25,246 nt of DNA, taken from contig CAAENB010000040.1 of NCBI GenBank assembly GCA_900757235.1, positions 1 to 25,246 on the forward strand, given 5' to 3'. The translations under genes were made by a program, and so were the position numbers. How positions within the stretch are numbered: the stretch's first letter is position 1; each line of letters begins with the position of its first letter. This document shows positions 1 to 7,185 of the stretch, piece by piece. The notes below the pieces were generated by a model that had not been told where the DNA came from, did no database searches, and saw only the letters and a list, made by a program, of their open reading frames with translations. Origin of the DNA: an uncultured Collinsella sp. (GTDB lineage: Bacteria > Actinomycetota > Coriobacteriia > Coriobacteriales > Coriobacteriaceae).

Positions 1-804
1 CTGACCGACCATCTGCTTGATGCCGGCATTAAGGTCAATTACATGCACTCCGATACAGCGACGATGGACCGTGTCGAGATCCTGCGAACGCTGCGCGAGG
101 GAAAGATTGATGTTCTCGTTGGCATCAACCTGCTTCGCGAGGGCTTGGATCTCCCCGAGGTCTCACTGGTGGCAATTCTCGATGCCGATAAGGAAGGCTT
201 CTTGCGCAACCGCCGTTCGCTGATTCAGACGATTGGCCGCGCGGCCCGTAACGCCGATGGCGAAGTCATCATGTATGCAGACGTTGTGACCGATTCGATG
301 AAAGAGGCCATCGAGGAGACGCAGCGCCGTCGCGAGATTCAGATGGCATATAACGAAGAGCATGGCATTGTGCCCAAGACGGTGCGCAAGGCCATCAACG
401 ACATCTCAAGTTTTATTGCCGAGGCCGAAAAAACCGTGGGTTCCAAGGGACGCTCGAAGGGCGACTCTCTCGGCCATGGCGCATTCTATACGCCCGATGA
501 GTTGGGCGAGGGTGGCGTGCCGGAAACGGTGGCGCCCGAGCAGACACTTGCGGAGCAGTTGGAAGAACTGCCGCATGACGAGCTCGTGCGGATCGTCGAA
601 ACCATGGAAGAGGATATGCGTAACGCTTCTGCCGCCATGGACTTTGAGGAGGCGGCGCGCCTGCGCGATGCCGTCGTTCAGATTCGGGCGATGCTCGAGG
701 GTGCGTCTGAGGACGAGACGATCGAGCGCTTACGTTCGCAGGCCCGCAAGGGTTCCACGTTCGCATCGGGCAGAAAACGCCAGGGTGCACGGTTTAAGAA
801 ATAG
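1..804 (+). CDS. uvrB: UvrABC system protein B, C-terminal part (5' truncated)
   Basis: UvrB is the DNA-loading helicase-like subunit of nucleotide excision repair. It receives damaged DNA from UvrA and recruits UvrC. Only the last 267 codons are present, and the frame is open from base 1. Visible are helicase motif V (GINLLREGLDLPEVS), motif VI (QTIGRAARN), and a C-terminal UVR motif rich in Glu and Arg (about residues 195-230 of the fragment, around MDFEEAARLRD) that pairs with the same motif in UvrC. The protein ends in a basic tail (GRKRQGARFKK). About 400 N-terminal residues with Walker A and the beta-hairpin lie outside the window. A hairpin terminator follows directly. Identity is certain; only the start is missing. 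Confidence 0.97.
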   Translation: MTDHLLDAGIKVNYMHSDTATMDRVEILRTLREGKIDVLVGINLLREGLDLPEVSLVAILDADKEGFLRNRRSLIQTIGRAARNADGEVIMYADVVTDSMKEAIEETQRRREIQMAYNEEHGIVPKTVRKAINDISSFIAEAEKTVGSKGRSKGDSLGHGAFYTPDELGEGGVPETVAPEQTLAEQLEELPHDELVRIVETMEEDMRNASAAMDFEEAARLRDAVVQIRAMLEGASEDETIERLRSQARKGSTFASGRKRQGARFKK

Positions 805-807
805 TGA

Positions 808-850
808 ACAGGCCCCGAGTTCCCTGTGGAGCTTGGGGCCTGTGTCTTTT
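808..850 (+). terminator. Rho-independent terminator after uvrB
   Basis: A 12-base arm at 808-819 pairs with 832-843 (one G-U wobble, 12-base loop) and is followed by GTCTTTT. It starts four bases after the uvrB stop and lies 20 bases from the end of the convergent flavoprotein gene, so the stem could also slow the opposing transcript. Confidence 0.85.
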
Positions 851-869
851 GCGCGCTGGAATTCGTGCG

Positions 870-2510
870 TTAGAGGTCTGCGATCAGGGCTTCGGCACAA
901 CGGATGCCGTCGGTGGCCGCGCTCATGATGCCGCCGGCATATCCAGCTCCCTCACCACAAGGGTAGAGGCCCAGGGTCGACACGGCATGGCACGTTCGGT
1001 CTCGGGTGACAGTGACCGGTGAGCTCGAACGAGTCTCCACGCCGGTAAGAACGGCATCGGGGCAGTCGTAGCCGCGTAGCTTTTTTCCGAGTAGGGGAAG
1101 TCCCAGGCGGAGCGACTCGATGATATGCTGCGGCAGGGCTTCGTCAATTGCCGTCCAGGTCACACCGAGCGGATAGGTGGGCTTTACCTTTCCGGGCGCC
1201 TTACTGGCGCGTCCTGCGAGGAAATCTCCGACAAGCTGTGCTGGTGCGTTCCAGTTGGAACCGCCCAGGCGATAGGCGGCCGCCTCGCAGGCACGCTGGA
1301 GCTCGATGCCGGCGAGCGGGTCATTGTTGGGAAGGTCCTCAGGCGTGACGTTAACGAGCAGGGCGGCATTTGCGTTGCGTCCGTCGCGGGCATTGAGACT
1401 GGCCCCGTTGACGCACAGATGGCACGGTTCTGAAGAGGCGGCAACAACCTGTCCGCCGGGGCACATACAAAACGAGAACACGCTGCGGCCGTTGGGAAGA
1501 TGGGCAACAAGTTTGTAGGGGGCCGCCCCGAGCGCTGGATGTCCCGCCGAGGCTCCATATTGGGCTCGGTCGATGTCGCGTTGCGGATGCTCGATGCGAA
1601 CGCCCATGGCAAAGGTCTTTTGTGCGAGGGCCACGTTGTGGTCCTTAAGGAGCTCAAAAATATCGCGAGCAGAATGCCCGCAGGCGAGGATGAGGTGCTT
1701 TGTCTCGATTGACTCGTAAGCGGCGTCTTGGGACGATTGGACATCAATGCCGGTGATGGCGCCAGACGCGTCGATGCGAATGTCGACGAGCTTCGTTCGA
1801 TAACGGACGACACCTCCGAGCTGCTCGATGCGCTGGGATATAGCGGTGACAACCTTGGGAAGGATGTCGGAGCCAATGTGCGGCTTGGCATCCCACAGAA
1901 TATCGCGGGGCGCACCCGCCTCGACGAAGGTTTCGAGGATAAGACGATGGGCGGGATTTTTTGTTCCCGTATTGAGCTTGCCGTCCGAGAAGGTCCCCGC
2001 GCCGCCCAGACCAAACTGGATATTGCTCTCGGGGTCGAGGATGCGCTCCTTTAGAAAGAGGTCGATCGCCCGCGAGCGGCGAAATGCCGGGTCGCCGCGC
2101 TCGATGAGCAAGGGCTTAAGACCTGCTTCGGCGAGCGTAAGCGCAGCGAAAAGGCCGGCGCATCCGGCGCCGACAACGACAGGGCGTTCTTGAGGTGCGT
2201 CGGAGGCGGGGGAGGGGAATGAAGGCTCATAGTCTTCTATCGCGCGTACGCGCGAGCGGTCACGCTCGGCAACGCTGTCGATCGCTTCTCGCTCGAGGTG
2301 GGGACTAGTCAGCTCAACACGAAAGCTCAGGATAAAATGGACGTCTCGTTTTTTGCGAGCGTCGATTGACTTGCGGTGGAGCTCGATGGACTTGATCTCG
2401 GAGTCCTTGCAACGTAGGACGCACTTGGCGACTCGCTTGCCAACAATGAGACAGGCATTTTCATCGCCGGCTTCATCGAGCGACGCGTTGACTTGGGTGA
2501 TTTCAATCAT
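870..2510 (-). CDS. FAD-dependent dehydrogenase, COG2509 family
   Basis: A 546-residue flavoprotein of the uncharacterised FAD-dependent dehydrogenase family (COG2509). An N-terminal domain of about 105 residues precedes a Rossmann dinucleotide-binding motif, VVVGAGCAGL, at residues 111-120. A segment with FGLGGAGTFSDGKLNTG follows. The C-terminus closes the FAD site with YPCGEGAGYAGGIMSAATDG, which is typical of the family. The ATG at 2510 is preferred because AAGGAG lies six bases upstream; the frame stays open 41 codons further but has no better start. The gene is last in a four-gene minus-strand run, separated from the HI0933-like gene by 80 bases holding a hairpin. The substrate is unknown for the family. 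A cytosolic redox role is inferred. Confidence 0.85.
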   Translation of the reverse strand: MIEITQVNASLDEAGDENACLIVGKRVAKCVLRCKDSEIKSIELHRKSIDARKKRDVHFILSFRVELTSPHLEREAIDSVAERDRSRVRAIEDYEPSFPSPASDAPQERPVVVGAGCAGLFAALTLAEAGLKPLLIERGDPAFRRSRAIDLFLKERILDPESNIQFGLGGAGTFSDGKLNTGTKNPAHRLILETFVEAGAPRDILWDAKPHIGSDILPKVVTAISQRIEQLGGVVRYRTKLVDIRIDASGAITGIDVQSSQDAAYESIETKHLILACGHSARDIFELLKDHNVALAQKTFAMGVRIEHPQRDIDRAQYGASAGHPALGAAPYKLVAHLPNGRSVFSFCMCPGGQVVAASSEPCHLCVNGASLNARDGRNANAALLVNVTPEDLPNNDPLAGIELQRACEAAAYRLGGSNWNAPAQLVGDFLAGRASKAPGKVKPTYPLGVTWTAIDEALPQHIIESLRLGLPLLGKKLRGYDCPDAVLTGVETRSSSPVTVTRDRTCHAVSTLGLYPCGEGAGYAGGIMSAATDGIRCAEALIADL

Positions 2511-2527
2511 CGAGGTCTCCTTAGAGG

Positions 2528-2560
2528 CAAGAAAGAGGCCGTCCGGTATCCCAGACGGCC
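2528..2560 (-). terminator. Hairpin between the two flavoprotein genes
   Basis: Arms 2537-2543 and 2554-2560 form a perfect 7-bp GC-rich stem (GGCCGTC/GACGGCC). On the minus strand it is followed by TCTTTCTTG. It lies just downstream of the HI0933-family gene and upstream of the RBS of the COG2509 gene, so it is a weak or partial terminator. Transcription of the last gene probably depends on read-through or a local promoter. Confidence 0.55.
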
Positions 2561-2590
2561 CGAATGCGTTTTTGATTATAGACTGCGCGG

Positions 2591-3862
2591 CTACAGGCTG
2601 CTTGCAGCGCGAATGCCCGAGATCCAGGCCCACGCAAGGTTAAAGCCTCCGCAATCGGCGTCGATGTCGAGCGCTTCACCGCAGACGTAAAGCGGGGCGT
2701 CGACAACGCTGCGCGCGCGTAGGCTGGGTGTTGAGATGCTCTCGACAAATATGCCACCACGCGTGACCTGTGCTGAGCGCTCCTCGGCTGTTCCCTCGAC
2801 GAGCAACTTAAAGTGTTTGAGGATCGAGACCAGGTGGATGACATCGTTGGAGCCTGGATGGCACTGCTCGAACGCTGTGCAGACGACGCGGGAGAGTTGC
2901 GGGGCGAGCATGCCGTCGAGCCAACGGGGATCGCGGGGTGAAAAGCGGCCGAGCAGTTCAACGCGTCGGTTGAGCGTATCGAGCAGCTCGTCTTTGGAGA
3001 GGTCGGGGAAAACGTCGAGCAGGATCGTATCGCCGTGCTGGATACGACGAGAGAGGTTGAAGACAGCGACACCCGAGATACCGAAGGTTCGAAACAGCAC
3101 TTCACCGTCTTCGTGCCAGAGCTCATTATGATTGCGGGCGAGCGTCAAGCGGGCACGGACGCGCAGGCCATCCAACGTCTTGAATGCCGCCCGATCGCCA
3201 ACGACCGTTGCCGATACGGGGCAGAGGATGGGGCGCAGTGAAGTGAGGGGGAGGCTAAACGTATCGGCGATACCGGTGGGGTTGCCGCCCGTGGCGATAA
3301 TTACGGCATGTGCCTGCAGGGCCTCGTTCTTGCGAGGGACATCGGCGAGCGCTTTCCGAAGCGAGCGGAGCTCCGATTTTCGGTCGTCGTGCTTTTTTGC
3401 CTTGAGTGCCCGCGCTGGACGGTCTATTTGGAGTGCCCAGCCTTCGGAAGCTTTGTGCGCCGAGGCAACGTTGGCTCCGCAGATTAAGGTGATACCTAGG
3501 CGGTCGCAAACGCTGAGAAGCGCGTCGCGCACCGATTCGGCGCGAAGGGAGCGCGGGTACAGCCGGCCTTCCTCGGAGGTTGTCATGATGCCCAGCGAGG
3601 AGAAGAAACCCATAAGCTCTTGTTCGGGCTGGGGGCCCATGACGGATGTGACGAATGCTGGGTGGTTATACCGCTGAGGATCGATCGATTCGTTGGAGAG
3701 GTTGCAGCGGCCGTTACCGGTCGCAAGGAGCTTAAGGCCGCAGGCGACATCGCGCTCAACGATGCAGACGCTTTTGCCAGCGCGTGCGGCCGTAATGGCG
3801 GCGGCGAGGCCTGAAGCCCCGCCGCCGATTACCAAGACGTCATAGATGGCGCTCGCGTTCAC
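2591..3862 (-). CDS. HI0933/YhiN-family NAD(P)/FAD-dependent oxidoreductase
   Basis: A 423-residue flavoprotein of the HI0933 family (COG2081). Motifs are the N-terminal FAD site VLVIGGGASGLAAAI (about residues 9-23), the family signature KLLATGNGRCNLSN (about 44-57), a middle segment IIATGGNPTG, and the C-terminal CGEALDIDADCGGFNLAWAW that closes the FAD site. Family members are cytosolic two-domain flavoproteins whose physiological substrate is mostly unknown. The start is GTG at 3862, placed immediately after the TAA of the upstream mrp gene (TAAGTG), so translation is probably coupled to mrp. No in-frame ATG near the N-terminus competes. A hairpin follows the gene. Confidence 0.88.
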   Translation of the reverse strand: MNASAIYDVLVIGGGASGLAAAITAARAGKSVCIVERDVACGLKLLATGNGRCNLSNESIDPQRYNHPAFVTSVMGPQPEQELMGFFSSLGIMTTSEEGRLYPRSLRAESVRDALLSVCDRLGITLICGANVASAHKASEGWALQIDRPARALKAKKHDDRKSELRSLRKALADVPRKNEALQAHAVIIATGGNPTGIADTFSLPLTSLRPILCPVSATVVGDRAAFKTLDGLRVRARLTLARNHNELWHEDGEVLFRTFGISGVAVFNLSRRIQHGDTILLDVFPDLSKDELLDTLNRRVELLGRFSPRDPRWLDGMLAPQLSRVVCTAFEQCHPGSNDVIHLVSILKHFKLLVEGTAEERSAQVTRGGIFVESISTPSLRARSVVDAPLYVCGEALDIDADCGGFNLAWAWISGIRAASSL

Positions 3863-4693
3863 TTAGGCCTCGTCGGTCTCGTGCGGGGTAATAGCCTCGA
3901 CGGCAGAGACTGCCTTGGGCAACATGCCATCGGGCAGCGCGGTCTCGACCTCGCCCTTATCGCAGGCCTCGGCGAGTACCGGATTAATGGGAAGCTGGCC
4001 CAAGATGTCGAGGTTATAGCGCTCTGCGACCTCGGGGAGCTTGCTCTTGCCAAAGACCTCGATCTTCTTGCCGCAGTCGGGGCACTCAATATAGCTCATG
4101 TTCTCGACAATGCCCAGAATGGGGACGTTCATCTTCTCGGCCATGTTGACCGCCTTGGCGACGATCATCGAGACCAGATCCTGCGGGCTCGTGACGATGA
4201 CGATGCCGTCGACGGGCAGCGACTGGAAGACGGTGAGCGCGACGTCGCCTGTTCCCGGAGGCATGTCGACCAGCAGGTAGTCGATGGGGCCCCACGAGGT
4301 CTCGCTCCAGAACTGCCTAATGGCGCCTGCGATGACCGGACCGCGCCAAAGGACGGGGTCGGTCTCGTTTTGGAGCAGCAGGTTGGAGCTCATGACCTTG
4401 ACGCCGTGCTCGGAGATTTCGGGCAGCATAAGGTTGCCAAGGGCATGGACGTGGCGTCCGCTCATACCGAACATCTTGGGGATAGAGGGACCGGTGATGT
4501 CGGCATCGAGGACGCCGACCTTGTGGCCGTGACGGGCAAGCTCGGTGGCGATGGCGCCGGTGACAAACGACTTGCCGACACCGCCCTTGCCGGAAAGCAC
4601 GGCGATGACGCGCTTGACCTCGGACAGCGTGTTCTCCTCAAATTGCGATGGCGACGTTTGTCCGCCGGCGGCCTGTGCGTGTTTGCAACCCAT
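3863..4693 (-). CDS. mrp: Mrp/ApbC (NBP35-family) P-loop ATPase, iron-sulfur carrier
   Basis: A 276-residue MinD-like ATPase of the Mrp/ApbC/NBP35 family, which binds and transfers Fe-S clusters to apoproteins in the cytosol. The deviant Walker A GKGGVGKS is at residues 35-42. DADITGPSIPKMFG follows, then the family signature VDMPPGTGDVALT. The CPDC pair at residues 204 and 207 (MSYIECPDC) supplies the cluster-binding cysteines. The short N-terminus (MGCKHAQ) lacks the MIP18/DUF59 domain found in E. coli Mrp. The ATG at 4693 is chosen because AAGGAG lies six bases upstream. The stop abuts the GTG of the downstream flavoprotein gene, so the two form a translational unit. Confidence 0.92.
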   Translation of the reverse strand: MGCKHAQAAGGQTSPSQFEENTLSEVKRVIAVLSGKGGVGKSFVTGAIATELARHGHKVGVLDADITGPSIPKMFGMSGRHVHALGNLMLPEISEHGVKVMSSNLLLQNETDPVLWRGPVIAGAIRQFWSETSWGPIDYLLVDMPPGTGDVALTVFQSLPVDGIVIVTSPQDLVSMIVAKAVNMAEKMNVPILGIVENMSYIECPDCGKKIEVFGKSKLPEVAERYNLDILGQLPINPVLAEACDKGEVETALPDGMLPKAVSAVEAITPHETDEA

Positions 4694-4748
4694 GTATGAC
4701 TCCTTTGTATATGCTGGGGCCGGGGCCCCGCGATGTGACACGAGCGTC

Positions 4749-4778
4749 ATTGTACCCTCGTTTGCGAGCGGGAGTCAT
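4749..4778 (-). promoter_or_regulatory. Candidate promoter for mrp
   Basis: On the minus strand ATGACT (4778-4773), an 18-base spacer and TACAAT (4754-4749) form a plausible sigma-A promoter about 55 bases before the mrp start. The -10 box matches the consensus 5 of 6 and the -35 box about 4 of 6. It lies in the 145-base gap behind the LtaS-like gene. Prediction by eye only. Confidence 0.4.
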
Positions 4779-4838
4779 TTGCGATGCATTTGGGCCGAGC
4801 GCGCTTGCAATATGATGGGCCCAAGCGAATGGGCGGGC

Positions 4839-6992
4839 TTACTGAACTTTGCTGGCGAACTCGAGGTACTGCATGCGCTGCAGCTTGTCGATCGTCGAGG
4901 CGTAGGGGCTGTCTTCCGATTCCAAGTCGTAGCGCAGCCCGTCGGCACCGAGATAGCCGGCGACATTGATGGTGGGTACATCTGACCTTGTCGCAAGCAG
5001 GGCCTTTTGGTAATTGGTGAGCGGAGCGCCGATCTTATTAAGGGTAATGGCTGCAATCTCGTTTGCCCCGACGGTGTCGTAGACGTTGAGCTCGGTATTG
5101 CCGGCGATCTCATAGTTAGCCCAGACGAGATATGTCGACTGATAGATACGGAAAGCGTGGCTTGCCGTATCTTCCTGAGGGTACAGCTCGTCGTTGAGAG
5201 TCGTTGCGGCGCTCGGCTGATGGTCGCCAAAAAAGACAAGAACAACCGGTCTGCCGATATTGCGGAGCTCGTTGATAAAGTACTCGAGGTCCCGGTCGGA
5301 TGCGTTGATGCAGGTGAGATAGGTGTTGAGCGCGCTGTTGGCGCCTTCGCTGGCTCCCTCGACCCAATAGTTTGTCAGCTCTTCGGCGGGAACGGTGCCA
5401 TAGTCGTAGCCGCCGTGATTTTGCATCGTGACGTCAAAGATGAACTGTGGCGCTTCGTCGGTTCTAAGCAAGTCGAGTATCTTGTCGTAGGTGGCGTAGT
5501 CGCATACGCCGGCATGGTAATAGGGCGCACCTTCGAAATCGCCGATTGAAAGAAAGTCTCCAAAGCCCAGCTGCTGATAGATTTTATCTCGATGGTAGTT
5601 GACGGGGTTTTGCGGGTGCATAGCGGTAGTGGTATACCCAAGCTCTTTAAGGTCTTTTGCCAGGCTGTTTACGCCATTCATCTGATACAGCTGATAGGGG
5701 ATCTTGCCTAATCCGACAAAGGCCGTTGTCGCTCCGGTCAAAAATTCGAATTCGGAGTTCGCCGTTCCGCCACCGGCGACCGAAGCGAGCATGGTGCCGC
5801 GAACAAGTGTGTCGGGAAGCGAGTTGTAGAATGCGGGGCCGGTGTACCCGGCCGCCTGGAGCTGCTCAAAGCACGAAAGGTCGCTAAAACTCTCATTCAT
5901 GACGGCAACAATCGTCGGCTTGATTTCATTGAACTGGGCAACGGCCGCCGCGCGCTGTTCGCTCGAGCCATATGTGCTGTCGTAGACGGCGGCGAGCTCC
6001 TGCTCGATGCTCTGTGCCTCATCGGGCGTATAGTCTTCGGGCTTCTCAATGGGCAACTCGTTGACCATTTCGGTGAACGAAGTGATAAAACCCTGAGACG
6101 CATACGTGGTGATGGGCTGCCAACGGTCAAATCCAAAATCCAGCGCCTGCTCCAAGTCGATGTTGGAAAAGCCTGAGAGCCCCACAACGGTCACTAGCAG
6201 AAAAGCACAGAGGTTAGCGGCGATAGCGGGGAAGACATGGGTGGGCGTACGGAGCTTTTGCGGTCGGATGAGCGAAAGAAGCCCCAAGGAAATCTCCAGC
6301 AGGGCGAGAGAGGTTACGATTCCGGCGGTAAAGGTAAACTCGTATCCCTCGCTCACTTCCATTGCGGTGCCAAGGGCCAAGATATCGCTTGGCAGGATGG
6401 CTTCGCCTTTAAACGTTATGACGAAGTGCTCGGCAATGCCAAGGATGCAACAGACGATGGGCACGAGGGCCATGACGCCTCCATGACGCTGTCCCAGCAA
6501 ATAAAGGGAGAGCAGAACCGTCGCGAGCAGCCCGACGGAAAACCCGAATGAGTTGGCGGGAATGCGATAGAACGTTTCGTTGCAGGCAATTTCGAGTGAA
6601 ACGAACGAGAGCGCTGAAACAGCGGCGATGACAAGGATGTCACGGCAAATACAGGCAACTGTTCCCGTCGCAAGGTCGGTTTGGTCGATAAGTCCCGAAA
6701 CCAAGGGCTCGACAAGAAGCATGACGGCGGCAGCACCGAGCGCCGAATAAGAAAGGATCCATAGGGAGCTGCCCTCATTTACGAGCAATTGATTCGTAAC
6801 CCATGCAGCTACCACGCCGAGCGGGATGAGGAGCGTCGCGCACCAAAAGACGCGGGCAATGGGTGGCTTTTCGTTGCGTTTGATTGAAAAATACACGCGC
6901 ACGACGACGGCGGCCACGATAAGGACGGCGACGAATATGGGCAGATTGGCCATGTCGCTCGAAGTGATTTCAAGGGGGATATCTTCGGTCAT
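4839..6992 (-). CDS. LtaS-type membrane sulfatase/phosphoglycerol transferase
   Basis: A 717-residue polytopic membrane enzyme with an extracytoplasmic sulfatase-fold domain. This family includes lipoteichoic acid synthases and other phosphoglycerol or phosphoethanolamine transferases that modify envelope polymers. The N-terminal 300 residues hold about eight hydrophobic segments, more than the five of classical LtaS. The catalytic domain shows the conserved metal and catalytic positions: Glu367 (MNESFSDL), the nucleophile candidate Thr410 (GGGTANSEFEFLTG), a His in TMQNHGGY, and Asp590-His591 (FFGDHQPS). The ATG at 6992 has AGAGGA six bases upstream. The gene diverges from uvrA and leads the minus-strand run into mrp. 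The exact polymer is unknown; glycerol-phosphate transfer is inferred from the family. Confidence 0.85.
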   Translation of the reverse strand: MTEDIPLEITSSDMANLPIFVAVLIVAAVVVRVYFSIKRNEKPPIARVFWCATLLIPLGVVAAWVTNQLLVNEGSSLWILSYSALGAAAVMLLVEPLVSGLIDQTDLATGTVACICRDILVIAAVSALSFVSLEIACNETFYRIPANSFGFSVGLLATVLLSLYLLGQRHGGVMALVPIVCCILGIAEHFVITFKGEAILPSDILALGTAMEVSEGYEFTFTAGIVTSLALLEISLGLLSLIRPQKLRTPTHVFPAIAANLCAFLLVTVVGLSGFSNIDLEQALDFGFDRWQPITTYASQGFITSFTEMVNELPIEKPEDYTPDEAQSIEQELAAVYDSTYGSSEQRAAAVAQFNEIKPTIVAVMNESFSDLSCFEQLQAAGYTGPAFYNSLPDTLVRGTMLASVAGGGTANSEFEFLTGATTAFVGLGKIPYQLYQMNGVNSLAKDLKELGYTTTAMHPQNPVNYHRDKIYQQLGFGDFLSIGDFEGAPYYHAGVCDYATYDKILDLLRTDEAPQFIFDVTMQNHGGYDYGTVPAEELTNYWVEGASEGANSALNTYLTCINASDRDLEYFINELRNIGRPVVLVFFGDHQPSAATTLNDELYPQEDTASHAFRIYQSTYLVWANYEIAGNTELNVYDTVGANEIAAITLNKIGAPLTNYQKALLATRSDVPTINVAGYLGADGLRYDLESEDSPYASTIDKLQRMQYLEFASKVQ

Positions 6993-7185
6993 GGACGTTC
7001 CTCTGGTACAGCAAATTAAGTTCAGTATTAGATTACTGTAACCTTTCCACGGCATTTCGAGAAACAAAGCGCCCGATACGCAAAGCTAAAGGTCTGCGAA
7101 TCTTGTATTACGAACATCTGTGCGCGTCGAGTGCGCTAAACTCATCGGCAGTATGATTCGATGCAATAGGAGGCAAGGAGCTTCC
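6993..7185. other. Divergent intergenic region between LtaS-like gene and uvrA
   Basis: This 193-base gap carries the start signals of two divergent genes. On the plus side there is a LexA-type box at 7111-7124 and a possible -10 TAAACT at 7137-7142. On the minus side I see a near-palindrome GATTACTGTAACC at 7031-7043 in an AT-rich stretch, but no convincing -35/-10 pair for the LtaS-like gene. Confidence 0.5.
7111..7124 (+). promoter_or_regulatory. Candidate SOS box (LexA operator) of uvrA
   Basis: CGAACATCTGTGCG matches 12 of 14 positions of the Bacillus/actinobacterial LexA consensus CGAACRNRYGTTYG and keeps both CGAAC and GT-CG half-site cores. It lies 61 bases before the uvrA ATG, just upstream of a -10-like TAAACT, where bound LexA would block RNA polymerase. 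Damage induction of uvrA is known in many bacteria; here it is inferred from the site. Confidence 0.7.
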
